Shown here: positions 38,128 through 46,482 of the stretch, in pieces
Numbering within the stretch: the stretch's first letter is position 1
Layout: each line of letters opens with the position of its first letter
From: Adonisia turfae CCMR0081
GTDB lineage: Bacteria > Cyanobacteriota > Cyanobacteriia > Phormidesmidales > Phormidesmidaceae
NCBI RefSeq assembly: GCF_011009555.1
Contig: NZ_QXHD01000004.1
Location: 2,834,391-2,893,359 of the forward strand
Direction: 5' to 3'
DNA length: 58,969 nucleotides
Made by a program: the position numbers and the translations under genes
Notes under the pieces: generated by a model
Database searches by the model: none
Seen by the model: only the letters and a program-made list of their open reading frames with translations
What the model was told of the DNA's origin: nothing

Positions 38128-38210
38128 CCGGTCGTTATTGAATGGAGGCAGAGCGAATAGTTTGATCGATAGGCAGTCACATAAGGCAGGTATCCAATAG
38201 GTGCAGCGTC

Positions 38211-41200
38211 ATGGCGGTTGATAAAGAACTTGAAATTAAGCTTCAGTTCCTGGATGAAGCTGATGAGTATCTACAGACTTTAGATGGAGCCCTGCTGGAT
38301 TTAGCGCAGAAAGGTGTACTGCGTAACGATATTGACGCAGCATTGCGCTCATCCCACTCGATTAAAGGTGGGGCTGCCATGATGGGGTATGTGCTGCTAA
38401 GTGACTTTGCCCATCGCCTTGAGGACTCATTGAAGGTCCTCAAACTGCAGCGCGATGGTTTAGTGATTGATGATGATTTAGAACGATTGCTACTGTCGGC
38501 GGTGGACATTTTACGTCGAATCATTGAGTGCGATCGCAACCAGAAACCACCTGACGAAACATGGCTGAACGGTACAGCCATGCCTATTTTTGAGCAGCTT
38601 TATGAGATTCTAGGAGAAGCTGATCCTGAAGACGAGAATATTTTATTGTCTTCAGATGAAAATCAGGATATTATTCCTGTTCTGTTTAGCACTGAGGTTG
38701 AAGGCTGTCTTAATCGATTAGAAGCGGCTATTTCTAGTCAAACGCCTCGGCTGCGTGAAGAGGTAGACATCCTGGCTCAGGAACTGGGCGGTTTAGGGGA
38801 AATGCTACAGCTCTCTGCTTTTTGTGAGCTGTGTATGTCAGTTGGACAGGCTATTAAGATGGCGAGTGATGACCAAGTTATGGAAGTGGCTCAAGCCGCT
38901 CTCACGGCCTGGCGACAGTCTCAGACTTGCATCTTAGATGGTCAAGTGGAACAGTTGCCCGTTGCTCTGTCGGGGTTGAGTTTTGAAGTGCCTGTAGTGA
39001 CAGCTACCTCAGATATCTTTAGTGATGTCGATCTAAACGTCAGCGATCCGTTGGCGATGGACGATCCCATGCTCAATGATGGTCAGGGAGTAGAGGATGA
39101 TTGGGCCACTATATTGGCTCAGGCGGAAAATGCACCCGTTGACCAGGATATTTTTGCGCAAGCCGCAACAGATAACTCGCAACCTACGGAATTTCTATTT
39201 ACTGAAGAGATTCAGCCAACAGTACCTATTCAACCTGAAGCAGCAGATCCAGCGGTAGAGTCCGAATTATCAGGAGACGCTGTTCAACCAGTCAGACCGT
39301 TTGTGGAATCTGGTTCACCGTCTGTCGAGAAAGAGTCTGCTGCATCGCAGGCTGCATCGCAGACTGCATCGCAGGCTGCAGAATTTCGGTTTTCTAGCAA
39401 GTCCGGTAATGAGTCTAAGGTCGCTCCGGATGCACAGCAAGATACGACTGTAAGGGTTTCGGTGCGACAGCTGAATGAACTCAATGATTACTTCGGTGAT
39501 TTAACAATTGAGCGTCATCGACTTGACAGTGAAGTAAAACGTCTGAGGACGTTGGTGAAACTGTTGCACGAGCGGTTGCGTTCCTTAGAAGAATCGGAAG
39601 AGGATCTGCGCGATGTCTACGATAAAACAGCCAGCAATAATCCACCGATGCTACCAGCTGCTGGTAATAATGGTTCTGTTGCCCTGGTCTTGAACCAAGG
39701 GGGGGGCAATGGCGTTACAACCCCTGGGTTTGATGCCCTAGAGATGGATCGCTATGATGAGCGACATCTGCCCTTCCGCGACATGATGGAAACCGCTGTC
39801 AGGTTGCGAGAAGTTGCTGACGATATTGAAATTAGTGTTGATACAGCCGAGCAATCATCACGCAATTTACAGCGTACTACTCGTCAGCTACAGCGTAATC
39901 TCAATCAGCTGCGCATGCGGCCTTTATCAGACATTACCAATCGCTTTCCACGGGCCTTACGTGAGCTGTCGCTAGAGTTTAGTAAGCCTGTGGAACTCAA
40001 GGTTGAAGGCGATAAAACTTTAGTTGATCGCAATATTTTAGAGTCCTTAAATGATCCCTTAATGCACATTCTGCGTAATGCCTTTGACCATGGTATTGAG
40101 GCTCCGGCAGAACGCCTAGCGGTAGGTAAACCAGAGCAGGGCACCATTACCATTAGTGCCCTACAACGTAGTAGCCGGACGGTGATCACAATTCAGGATG
40201 ATGGTCGCGGTATTCCCTTAGAGAAAATTCGTGCTCGTGCGAAAGATATGGGATTAGATGAATCCCTATTGGCTACCGCAAGCGAAACTGACCTGTTGTC
40301 ACTCATTTTTGAGCCTGGATTTAGTACGGCTAGTCAAGTGACTACGCTATCCGGTCGTGGTGTCGGTATGGATGTGGTTCGCAACAATCTTGAAGAGATT
40401 CGTGGTGATATTAGCGTAGCGACCAAAGCAGGGCAAGGATCGACGTTTACCATTTCGGTGCCTTATACGCTTTCTGTTACTCGGGTGCTGCTGGCCGAGA
40501 GTAATCGTCTCCCCATGGCTATTCCGACCGATAATCTTCAGGAAATCACAGAGGTTGCAGACGACGAAATTTACGACGATGCTGGGCGTGAAATGTTCAC
40601 CCGTAATGGTGAGCCAATCCGACTGATCCGCATGGCTAAGTGGTTAGCATTTAACTGTGCTCGGCATATTGAAAGTTTGGAAATGAGCGCTAACGTGACG
40701 GTGCCGACAGTTTTGGTCTTCCGATATAACGATCAACTATTTGGCTTACAAATTGACCGCTCATGGGGCGATCAAGAGGCGGCGCTGCGTCGGGTGGAAG
40801 GGAATGTTCCTATGCCTACAGGATTTAACAACTGCACTATTTTGGGTGATGGACAAGTTGTGCCTTTGCTCAATGCTCCAGAATTTCTCCGTTGGGTGTT
40901 GAGTTGTGAAGGGTCCAATATCAAAGAAGCGTCAGTTCTATATGGTAATCCTCTACTCAGTGGCAAGCTGAGTGACCTGCAACCTGATGTAGCCGCCAGT
41001 GTGTCTAAACAACCGACAATCATGGTGGTGGATGATTCGGTCAATGTGCGACGGTTGCTGGCCCTTACGTTGGAAAAGCAAGGGTATCGAGTGACTCAGG
41101 CTAAGGATGGCCTAGATGCGTTGGAAAAACTCAATGCTGGCTTAGATATCAATGCGATTGTGTGTGATATTGAAATGCCGCGTTTAGATGGATATGGCTT

Positions 41201-41390
41201 CTTGGCTAAACTGAGGTCCCATAAGCGTTGTTCCCATATTCCAATTACGATGCTGACGTCGCGTACCGGTGATAAACACCGTCAGTTGGCGATGAAGCTG
41301 GGGGCCAATGCTTATTTCTCGAAGCCCTATCGTGAACAGCTGTTGCTGGATACTTTGGCAAATGCTGTGTTTAATGCGCCTTTGAATTAG
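38211..41390 (+). CDS. pixL: PixL/TaxAY1-type hybrid CheA histidine kinase
   Basis: 1059 aa. N-terminal HPt with phosphoacceptor His49 in RSSHSIKGGAAMMG; then an acidic linker including a repeat of the ASQAASQTASQAA type near residues 380-390; DHp-like dimerisation; HATPase (NAFDHGIEAP, DDGRGIP, GRGVGMDVV); a CheW-like domain; and a C-terminal receiver with Asp986 (VCDIEMPRLDG). It phosphorylates PixG/PixH on light signals from PixJ through PixI. Last gene of the operon, 83 bp after pixJ. Confidence 0.93.
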   Translation: MAVDKELEIKLQFLDEADEYLQTLDGALLDLAQKGVLRNDIDAALRSSHSIKGGAAMMGYVLLSDFAHRLEDSLKVLKLQRDGLVIDDDLERLLLSAVDILRRIIECDRNQKPPDETWLNGTAMPIFEQLYEILGEADPEDENILLSSDENQDIIPVLFSTEVEGCLNRLEAAISSQTPRLREEVDILAQELGGLGEMLQLSAFCELCMSVGQAIKMASDDQVMEVAQAALTAWRQSQTCILDGQVEQLPVALSGLSFEVPVVTATSDIFSDVDLNVSDPLAMDDPMLNDGQGVEDDWATILAQAENAPVDQDIFAQAATDNSQPTEFLFTEEIQPTVPIQPEAADPAVESELSGDAVQPVRPFVESGSPSVEKESAASQAASQTASQAAEFRFSSKSGNESKVAPDAQQDTTVRVSVRQLNELNDYFGDLTIERHRLDSEVKRLRTLVKLLHERLRSLEESEEDLRDVYDKTASNNPPMLPAAGNNGSVALVLNQGGGNGVTTPGFDALEMDRYDERHLPFRDMMETAVRLREVADDIEISVDTAEQSSRNLQRTTRQLQRNLNQLRMRPLSDITNRFPRALRELSLEFSKPVELKVEGDKTLVDRNILESLNDPLMHILRNAFDHGIEAPAERLAVGKPEQGTITISALQRSSRTVITIQDDGRGIPLEKIRARAKDMGLDESLLATASETDLLSLIFEPGFSTASQVTTLSGRGVGMDVVRNNLEEIRGDISVATKAGQGSTFTISVPYTLSVTRVLLAESNRLPMAIPTDNLQEITEVADDEIYDDAGREMFTRNGEPIRLIRMAKWLAFNCARHIESLEMSANVTVPTVLVFRYNDQLFGLQIDRSWGDQEAALRRVEGNVPMPTGFNNCTILGDGQVVPLLNAPEFLRWVLSCEGSNIKEASVLYGNPLLSGKLSDLQPDVAASVSKQPTIMVVDDSVNVRRLLALTLEKQGYRVTQAKDGLDALEKLNAGLDINAIVCDIEMPRLDGYGFLAKLRSHKRCSHIPITMLTSRTGDKHRQLAMKLGANAYFSKPYREQLLLDTLANAVFNAPLN

Positions 41391-41400
41391 GTTTTGGTGA

Positions 41401-41418
41401 GACGTTGCATGTAACGTC
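41401..41418. repeat. dispersed palindrome, copy 1
   Basis: GACGTTGCATGTAACGTC, an 18-bp palindrome with one mismatched pair, 10 bp after pixL stop and 77 bp before moaD. Same core as copy 2 (41754-41777); copy 3 (50163-50204) has GACGTTCCATGGAACGTC. Confidence 0.75.
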
Positions 41419-41495
41419 TGTACATTAGCCAAAAGGCAGTTTATTCCCGTATATTTTAGGATCTATGGAAATGAACGATAGGGTGGGCAACGGGA

Positions 41496-41744
41496 ATGAT
41501 TTCCATTACCTTAAAGCTGTTTGCGGTATATCAGGATGTTTTGGGGTGTCCTGAAATGACAATGGAGTTGCCTGAGGGGATAACGGTTAGGGAATTGTGC
41601 GATCGCATCTGCAATCAATACCCGGATCTAAAAAAATGGCAAGGCCTCACGCGTTTTGCCATTAACCTCAAGTTTGTTGAAGCCGATACTCCCCTCAGCA
41701 ATGGTGATGAAGTTGTTTTAATTCCACCTGTTAGTGGGGGGTAG
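41496..41744 (+). CDS. moaD: MoaD/ThiS-family sulfur carrier
   Basis: 82 aa, beta-grasp ubiquitin-like sulfur carrier ending in PPVSGG, the C-terminal Gly-Gly that is adenylated and thiocarboxylated. MoaD is the small subunit of molybdopterin synthase; ThiS serves thiamine synthesis. The sequence ITLKLFAVYQDVLG and NGDEVVLIPPVSGG favour MoaD. No other moa gene lies in the window. The gene is isolated between two copies of the GACGTTGCAT palindrome. Confidence 0.85.
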   Translation: MISITLKLFAVYQDVLGCPEMTMELPEGITVRELCDRICNQYPDLKKWQGLTRFAINLKFVEADTPLSNGDEVVLIPPVSGG

Positions 41745-41753
41745 TAATGTGAA

Positions 41754-41777
41754 ACAGACGTTGCATGCAACGTCTGT
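41754..41777. repeat. dispersed palindrome, copy 2
   Basis: Perfect 24-bp palindrome with core GACGTTGCATGCAACGTC and flanks ACA/TGT, 10 bp after moaD and 19 bp before the DUF2237 gene stop. It could also act as a bidirectional 3' hairpin. Confidence 0.85.
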
Positions 41778-41795
41778 ATATTCCAAAGCTAATAG

Positions 41796-42161
41796 TTACT
41801 CGGTAGCGTGTTTTTGCAGGATTTCAAGGGAAACTATTTGTAAGGCAGCTTCATGGGTTGCGGCTAACACCACTTTGGGGGCCACACCGGCATCATGGGC
41901 TTCTTTCCAGCGGCTAGCACACAGGCACCAGCGATCGCCGGGTTTGAGGCCAGGAAATTTGTACATGGGCATGGGTGTACTCAGATCATTACCCTGAGCC
42001 TTGGTGTAAGTTAAAAACTCTTCTGTGACTTCAGCGCAGACGACATGAGCGCCTAAATCATTCGGTCCTGTATTACAAGTACCGTCACGATAAAATCCTG
42101 TCATTGGACTGGTGCAACATATTTGTAGATTGTCACCCAGAACGTTTTTTATAATCGCCAT
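41796..42161 (-). CDS. DUF2237 family protein
   Basis: 121 aa from ATG 42161 (the longer frame overlaps the upstream gene and is unlikely). Core features are NVLGDNLQICCTSPMTGFYRDG, DLGAHVVCAEVTEEFL, and PGLKPGDRWCLCASRWKEAH. The repeated cysteines (CC, CLC) suggest metal binding. The function of DUF2237 is not established. Last gene of a three-gene operon, 10 bp after the 295-aa protein. Confidence 0.85.
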   Translation of the reverse strand: MAIIKNVLGDNLQICCTSPMTGFYRDGTCNTGPNDLGAHVVCAEVTEEFLTYTKAQGNDLSTPMPMYKFPGLKPGDRWCLCASRWKEAHDAGVAPKVVLAATHEAALQIVSLEILQKHATE

Positions 42162-42171
42162 AGCCTTAGAT

Positions 42172-43059
42172 CTAAATTTCAGCAACAGCTCGCTCAACGA
42201 GCCGACGAGTGAGGGTCTGAACACCCGTGTGCTCATAATAGTTGATGGAAATATCTAGAAAGGCACCAAAGTAGTCCATTTTGTCGTCAGCTATATCCAC
42301 AAATGTTTTGAGATTAGCTGCTACGCTTTGGGGTGTAATGCCTTTAGATTCAACAAAATTGCCCATCCAACCTTTGACTGACTCAAAGCTAGCGCCAATA
42401 AATGTGAGCTGGTCAGCTGTTTTAGCGCCAGGCACCGCTTCCTTAATGGCTTTGAACGCTGGATTGTTATCCAAGTCTTTAGGGGTGAGATTTCCTAAAA
42501 CAGTTTCGGTTTGCTTAATAAAGTTAGGACCCAGGGGAACAAGACCGTCAAAACATACCAGTGCGGCCATCCGGATCAACGACTCACCGCCATAATCTCC
42601 CAGTGCTTTAATAAAATCACCCACGCTGTCGCCAGGGATGCCATTGATTTTGCAGAAAGCAACGATTTCAGTCACTAGCTTCATGCACAGATCGATGGTC
42701 TGAGCTTTGTCAGCCTTGGGTGTGAGGCGATTGACAATGGACAGAAAGCGGACATTTTCTGTCATTTTATTGGCCAAAGCCGCTTGGCCTAAAGCCCGCC
42801 CTGTGGAGTCAATGGTTTGATAGAGCCACATGGCTCTTTGGTATCCTTCAGACTTATCGTTATAGAGCTGAATAGCCCGTGCCCCAATTTGTTCAATTAG
42901 AGCCGTGTCACTCTCCCCAGTAACCTGTCGGATAGTATTTTCGAAACCGACAATGTTCTCCCATTCTCCAGGTAGTACCTTATCAAGGGAACGGAGGGCA
43001 AAAACCGTGAGATTTTTCTGAGGTAACTCGTTGACTAGCTCATAAATCGACTTGCTCAT
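42172..43059 (-). CDS. conserved cyanobacterial protein, unknown function
   Basis: 295 aa, mainly helical, no signal peptide or membrane helix. It has repeated amphipathic helical segments such as GENTIRQVTGESDTALIEQIG-like stretches and QTIDLCMKLVTEIVAFCKIN. I do not recognise a family. Position in an operon with a lipoprotein (upstream, 32 bp) and DUF2237 (downstream, 10 bp) suggests a shared but unknown role. Confidence 0.8.
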   Translation of the reverse strand: MSKSIYELVNELPQKNLTVFALRSLDKVLPGEWENIVGFENTIRQVTGESDTALIEQIGARAIQLYNDKSEGYQRAMWLYQTIDSTGRALGQAALANKMTENVRFLSIVNRLTPKADKAQTIDLCMKLVTEIVAFCKINGIPGDSVGDFIKALGDYGGESLIRMAALVCFDGLVPLGPNFIKQTETVLGNLTPKDLDNNPAFKAIKEAVPGAKTADQLTFIGASFESVKGWMGNFVESKGITPQSVAANLKTFVDIADDKMDYFGAFLDISINYYEHTGVQTLTRRLVERAVAEI

Positions 43060-43091
43060 GTTGATGTCCTTGTATGATGGCGCAGGCGATA

Positions 43092-43616
43092 TTAGTTGAC
43101 GAGTTTAGCAAGACCATCAAGATCAAACTTTTCTAGCCAAGCTTCCCGATCAGAGGGGGTGAAATCGGTGTCTCGAGAGAGGACTTTTACTTGTAATCGA
43201 TCAGATACTAGTAGGCTGCTGGCGGTACTGCCAACTTCGACTAAAGGATAGCCTGCAAGGGTGCGATCGCTATTTTGATATTTAAGGGTGGCGCTTGGAT
43301 TAGAGGCGGTATCTGATACCGATAGCATCGCCAACGTATTGCCATCTTGCTTCAGCTTGGCTTCAGCAAAGCCGTCTTTTTCTTGGGTGTAGACCCGCTC
43401 AAATCCATTAGCTGTGGGAAAGAACTTGTTGAACTCACCGCCGTTAATAACAGCTTTCTTGTCAACAGCGACTGCGGGTGTTTGCTCTTCAATTTGCTCC
43501 CATTTAGCAGTGTCGCTTGGTAAGGATGCTTTAGATTGGGTGAGCTGACAGCCACCCACAACAAGCAGCCCGATGAGCAAAAGAGCACCGATGGCTACGG
43601 AAACTTTACGCAACAT
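43092..43616 (-). CDS. predicted lipoprotein, unknown function
   Basis: 174 aa with signal peptide and lipobox VGGC (Cys23). The mature part is beta-rich, with FPTANGFERVYTQEKDGFAEAKL and EVGSTASSLLVSDRLQVKV, and ends LAKLVN. No family recognised. First gene of the operon with the 295-aa and DUF2237 genes. Its 184-bp upstream region is shared with the divergent 84-aa protein gene. Confidence 0.8.
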   Translation of the reverse strand: MLRKVSVAIGALLLIGLLVVGGCQLTQSKASLPSDTAKWEQIEEQTPAVAVDKKAVINGGEFNKFFPTANGFERVYTQEKDGFAEAKLKQDGNTLAMLSVSDTASNPSATLKYQNSDRTLAGYPLVEVGSTASSLLVSDRLQVKVLSRDTDFTPSDREAWLEKFDLDGLAKLVN

Positions 43617-43800
43617 GAAGTTTAAAGAGTATGGCTATTTATGGGACAGAACCAGGACCAAAAATACAGATAAACTCTACCGCCATTTATAGAACACCAG
43701 AGAGTCGACCAATATTTTGTAAGTATTCGTATCGTTTTAGATGCAATTTTTGACAGCTGGAGGTCCATAATAGGGCGATGATTTAAATCGACGAGCCGTT

Positions 43801-44055
43801 ATGCCCAGGAAACCAAGCGAATTTATTGTCCATCTACTTTTTGATGGCGGCCATCATGAGGAAGTAAGGTTTTCATCGATTCAAGATTTTCAAAAGTGGT
43901 ATAGCAATGAGCTAATGCCCAAGTCCTCTTCGGACGACTTTATTAAGGTGCCATTGCCAGAGATTAATCCTGGTGAATATATGGTGATTCGTCCCTCTAG
44001 ACTAGTGGCAATTCGTGTAGAACCACAGTTTAGTTCTAGTGTCGAGCGGTTTTAG
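43801..44055 (+). CDS. small conserved protein upstream of mltA
   Basis: 84 aa, soluble: PSEFIVHLLFDGGHHEEVRF and the PGEYMVIRPSRLVAIRVEPQ strand. Resembles small proteins common in cyanobacteria, but no function is known to me. The mltA start (ATG 44069) lies 13 bp after its stop, and AGGTGG at 44054-44059 overlaps the stop codon region, so the two are probably co-translated. Confidence 0.8.
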   Translation: MPRKPSEFIVHLLFDGGHHEEVRFSSIQDFQKWYSNELMPKSSSDDFIKVPLPEINPGEYMVIRPSRLVAIRVEPQFSSSVERF

Positions 44056-44068
44056 GTGGCAGACAGTG

Positions 44069-45220
44069 ATGCTAAGTGGGCGGTGGCTCCGTACGGTTCT
44101 GGTCACGACTGTGGTGTGTGCCCCGATGTCGGCAGCGGCAGTGCCGTTAAATTTGGTTAACTGCCATGTCGAGTTTTTACCGGAGCTATGTTTGGGGTAC
44201 GACGCTCAGTTTGGCCAGGATCGTAGCCGATTACTTCAAGCTGTTGACTATAGCCTGGATTATTTAGAGACAGAGGCTGCAGTGACAGCCTATGAAGAGT
44301 ATCCAGTGTTAAGTATTACTCGGGAACGGGTACAGCGTAGTTTGGTGCGTTTCCGTGAGTTGGTAGCCACTAGTCATTCAGCACAGCAGCTGCAGCAGTC
44401 TGTTCGACGAGAATTTGACTTTTATCGGTCGATTGGGAGTGATGACAATGGTCAGGTGGACTTTACCGGTTACTTTGAGCCCACATACAGGGCCAGTGCA
44501 GTGCCCACAGCGGAATATCGCTATCCCTTGTATGGCCGACCTGCGGATCTAGACACCTGGCCATTGCCCCATCCCACCCGCTCTGATTTAGAAGGAATGG
44601 ATGGCTTACAGGGAGAGAAGGGGCCTTTAGCGGGTCTAGAGTTAGTCTGGCTGCAAGATCGTTTGGAAGCGTTTTTGGTGCAGGTGCAGGGGTCAGCCCG
44701 ACTACAGTTAACCGATGGCTCAGTCATGTCAGTGGGCTACGCTGGCCGTACGGAGTACCCCTACGTGAGCATTGGCAGGGCTTTGATTGATGATGGCATT
44801 GTGGCGGAGTCAGAATTAACTCTGCCGGTGTTGCTTGACTATTTTGAGCAATATCCAGAGGCGCTTGATCGCTACTTGCCCCAGAATGATCGGTTTGTAT
44901 TTTTCAAGGCGACTGGGGGCTCCCCTCCCATGGGTAATCTGAACGTACCTGTGACGGCAGGTCGTTCTATTGCTACAGACAAGACACTGATGCCGCCGGG
45001 GGCTTTGGCTTTGATTAGTTTAAACCTGCCGGTGCCCACCACCACGGATAGCTGGCAGTCCATGGCGATGAATCGCTATGTGCTGGATCAGGATACGGGT
45101 GGTGCGATTCGTGGTCCTGGTCGTGTGGATATTTTTGTGGGTACGGGCACTAATGCTGGAGAACAGGCTGGATTGATTAATACGAGTGGGCAGCTATATT
45201 ACTTGCTGCTGCGTGAGTAG
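44069..45220 (+). CDS. mltA: MltA-type lytic transglycosylase
   Basis: Membrane-bound lytic transglycosylase A, cleaving the peptidoglycan MurNAc-GlcNAc bond. ATG 44069 with AGGTGG 9 bp upstream gives 383 aa; GTG 44039 would overlap the previous gene. Signal peptide WLRTVLVTTVVCAPMSAAA. Conserved VDFTGYFEPTYRAS, FLVQVQGSARLQL, and the 3D-domain core DQDTGGAIRGPGRVDIFVG with the presumed catalytic Asp. No lipobox, unlike E. coli MltA. Its last 44 bp overlap the convergent PhnL-like gene. Confidence 0.92.
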   Translation: MLSGRWLRTVLVTTVVCAPMSAAAVPLNLVNCHVEFLPELCLGYDAQFGQDRSRLLQAVDYSLDYLETEAAVTAYEEYPVLSITRERVQRSLVRFRELVATSHSAQQLQQSVRREFDFYRSIGSDDNGQVDFTGYFEPTYRASAVPTAEYRYPLYGRPADLDTWPLPHPTRSDLEGMDGLQGEKGPLAGLELVWLQDRLEAFLVQVQGSARLQLTDGSVMSVGYAGRTEYPYVSIGRALIDDGIVAESELTLPVLLDYFEQYPEALDRYLPQNDRFVFFKATGGSPPMGNLNVPVTAGRSIATDKTLMPPGALALISLNLPVPTTTDSWQSMAMNRYVLDQDTGGAIRGPGRVDIFVGTGTNAGEQAGLINTSGQLYYLLLRE

Positions 45221-45950
45221 GTGCTGAGTCACTGAAAATAGGTGTGGGAACGTGAATGGAGAGGTTGCGATCGCAAATTTGTTGACGCAAATCATCGTCG
45301 TTGAAACTGCCAATAAAACAAGTATTCTGAGCCTTGCGATACTCAATCAGCTGAATCAGACGCCTTTGATTGTCTCGATCTAGATGATTGATGGGCGCAT
45401 CAATCACAATCACGCTGTAATCGATGGCAAAGGTACGAGCCAGATTAACTTGATGTAGTTCAGCTAAGGTCAGGTGCTTAGGTGCTTGGTGCCACAGCCG
45501 TCGAGGTAAACCCACCCAATCTAAAACATGTCGACTTTGTCCTTCGGCTTGAACGCGGGAAAGTCCGAGGTTAAGGAATGGCTTGGAGACACAATCCATC
45601 ACGATGGATTGTGTCCGTAGTGTTTCGCTGCACCCTAGATGGCCGATAGTGCGGGCTTGAATTTCGCCCGTTTGCCGCTGAGATAGTTGGGATAGGTTTA
45701 ACCATTGTCTCTGGTGATCAACCCAAATGGCCCCAGCATCAATGCGAAAATGACCACTCAGCGTATCGAGTAATAATCTGTTGGCGGACGGTACGTAACT
45801 ATGTAAGTGAACACATTCTCCGCCTCTGAGGGTGAATGAGATATCCTCTAGGCCTGGAAAGTGTTGTTTAATGGTTTGATCGGCGCTTTTGTAAAGTCTT
45901 TCTACCTGTAGCTTGATATTGTTATAGCGAATCTCAAAAGGAGTTTCCAT
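45177..45950 (-). CDS. PhnL-like ABC ATPase with all catalytic motifs lost
   Basis: 257 aa. Alignment by eye to PhnL of the C-P lyase pathway is clear over ~30-235 (WVD-segment, RLWHQAP, QVNLARTFAIDYSVIVID, LD-D/N). Every nucleotide-handling motif is altered: Walker A should be GxxGxGKST but is HSYVPSANR (50-58); Q-loop Gln is Cys107; signature LSGGE is LTLAE (160-164); Walker B has Asp184 but the catalytic Glu is Ala185 (IDAP); the switch His is Asn217 (SFNDD). It therefore should not bind or hydrolyse ATP normally. The frame is open and full-length, so it is under selection or recently decayed. It overlaps the convergent mltA by 44 bp and is divergent from the ABC exporter. No phn gene is near. 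Confidence 0.8.
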   Translation of the reverse strand: METPFEIRYNNIKLQVERLYKSADQTIKQHFPGLEDISFTLRGGECVHLHSYVPSANRLLLDTLSGHFRIDAGAIWVDHQRQWLNLSQLSQRQTGEIQARTIGHLGCSETLRTQSIVMDCVSKPFLNLGLSRVQAEGQSRHVLDWVGLPRRLWHQAPKHLTLAELHQVNLARTFAIDYSVIVIDAPINHLDRDNQRRLIQLIEYRKAQNTCFIGSFNDDDLRQQICDRNLSIHVPTPIFSDSAPTHAAASNIAAHSY

Positions 45951-46482
45951 AGGGCTTGGGTGTTTTGAGGGGTGGAAGTTTTGAAATTGTTTAAATTGTT
46001 AAATATCGCCCTAGTAAATACTGGGCGAGAGCTTTGTCTCAACCAAGTTTGACTTTGGCGTTAGCTGACAAGCCTGTGCCAAAGCTAAATTTGGCAAAAG
46101 CAAAATTGAGACGCTGATTTTAAATGGGGATAACGTTTGACTATGAAAAAACTTGTGAGCTAGGTCGTAAACCTAGAACTCTATTAGCGGTCTATCCAAG
46201 AAAGCTGCCAATAATCTCGATGCAGATAGACCTCTACTGGTAGTTAATGTGTAGCACCTGTCTAAGTAGAATACCTAAAAAGTTTGGATTTCAGGGTCAA
46301 GCTATGGCGATCTTCTTAAAGCCTTCAAATAAGGTATCCGGACTTCTGTCGTTGTTTTAGGACTTCTGTCGTTGTTTTGATGGATTGGGCCATCGATTTA
46401 GGTCAACCCATGTGATTAAGCTGCAGCGGTGATAGTTCACAATGGAGGAACTGGAAATATTGATGTTTCCTTCTATCCTTAG
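45951..46482. other. intergenic region between PhnL-like gene and ABC exporter
   Basis: 532-bp spacer for two divergent promoters. It contains a CTTTGGC/GCCAAAG inverted repeat (46053-46084) and a 20-bp tandem duplication (46340-46379). No small gene or known RNA recognised. Confidence 0.45.
46340..46379. repeat. 20-bp tandem duplication
   Basis: Two adjacent copies of GGACTTCTGTCGTTGTTTT (46340-46358 and 46360-46378), 20-bp period. About 105 bp before the ABC exporter start, a position suitable for a regulatory element; could also be replication slippage. Confidence 0.7.
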
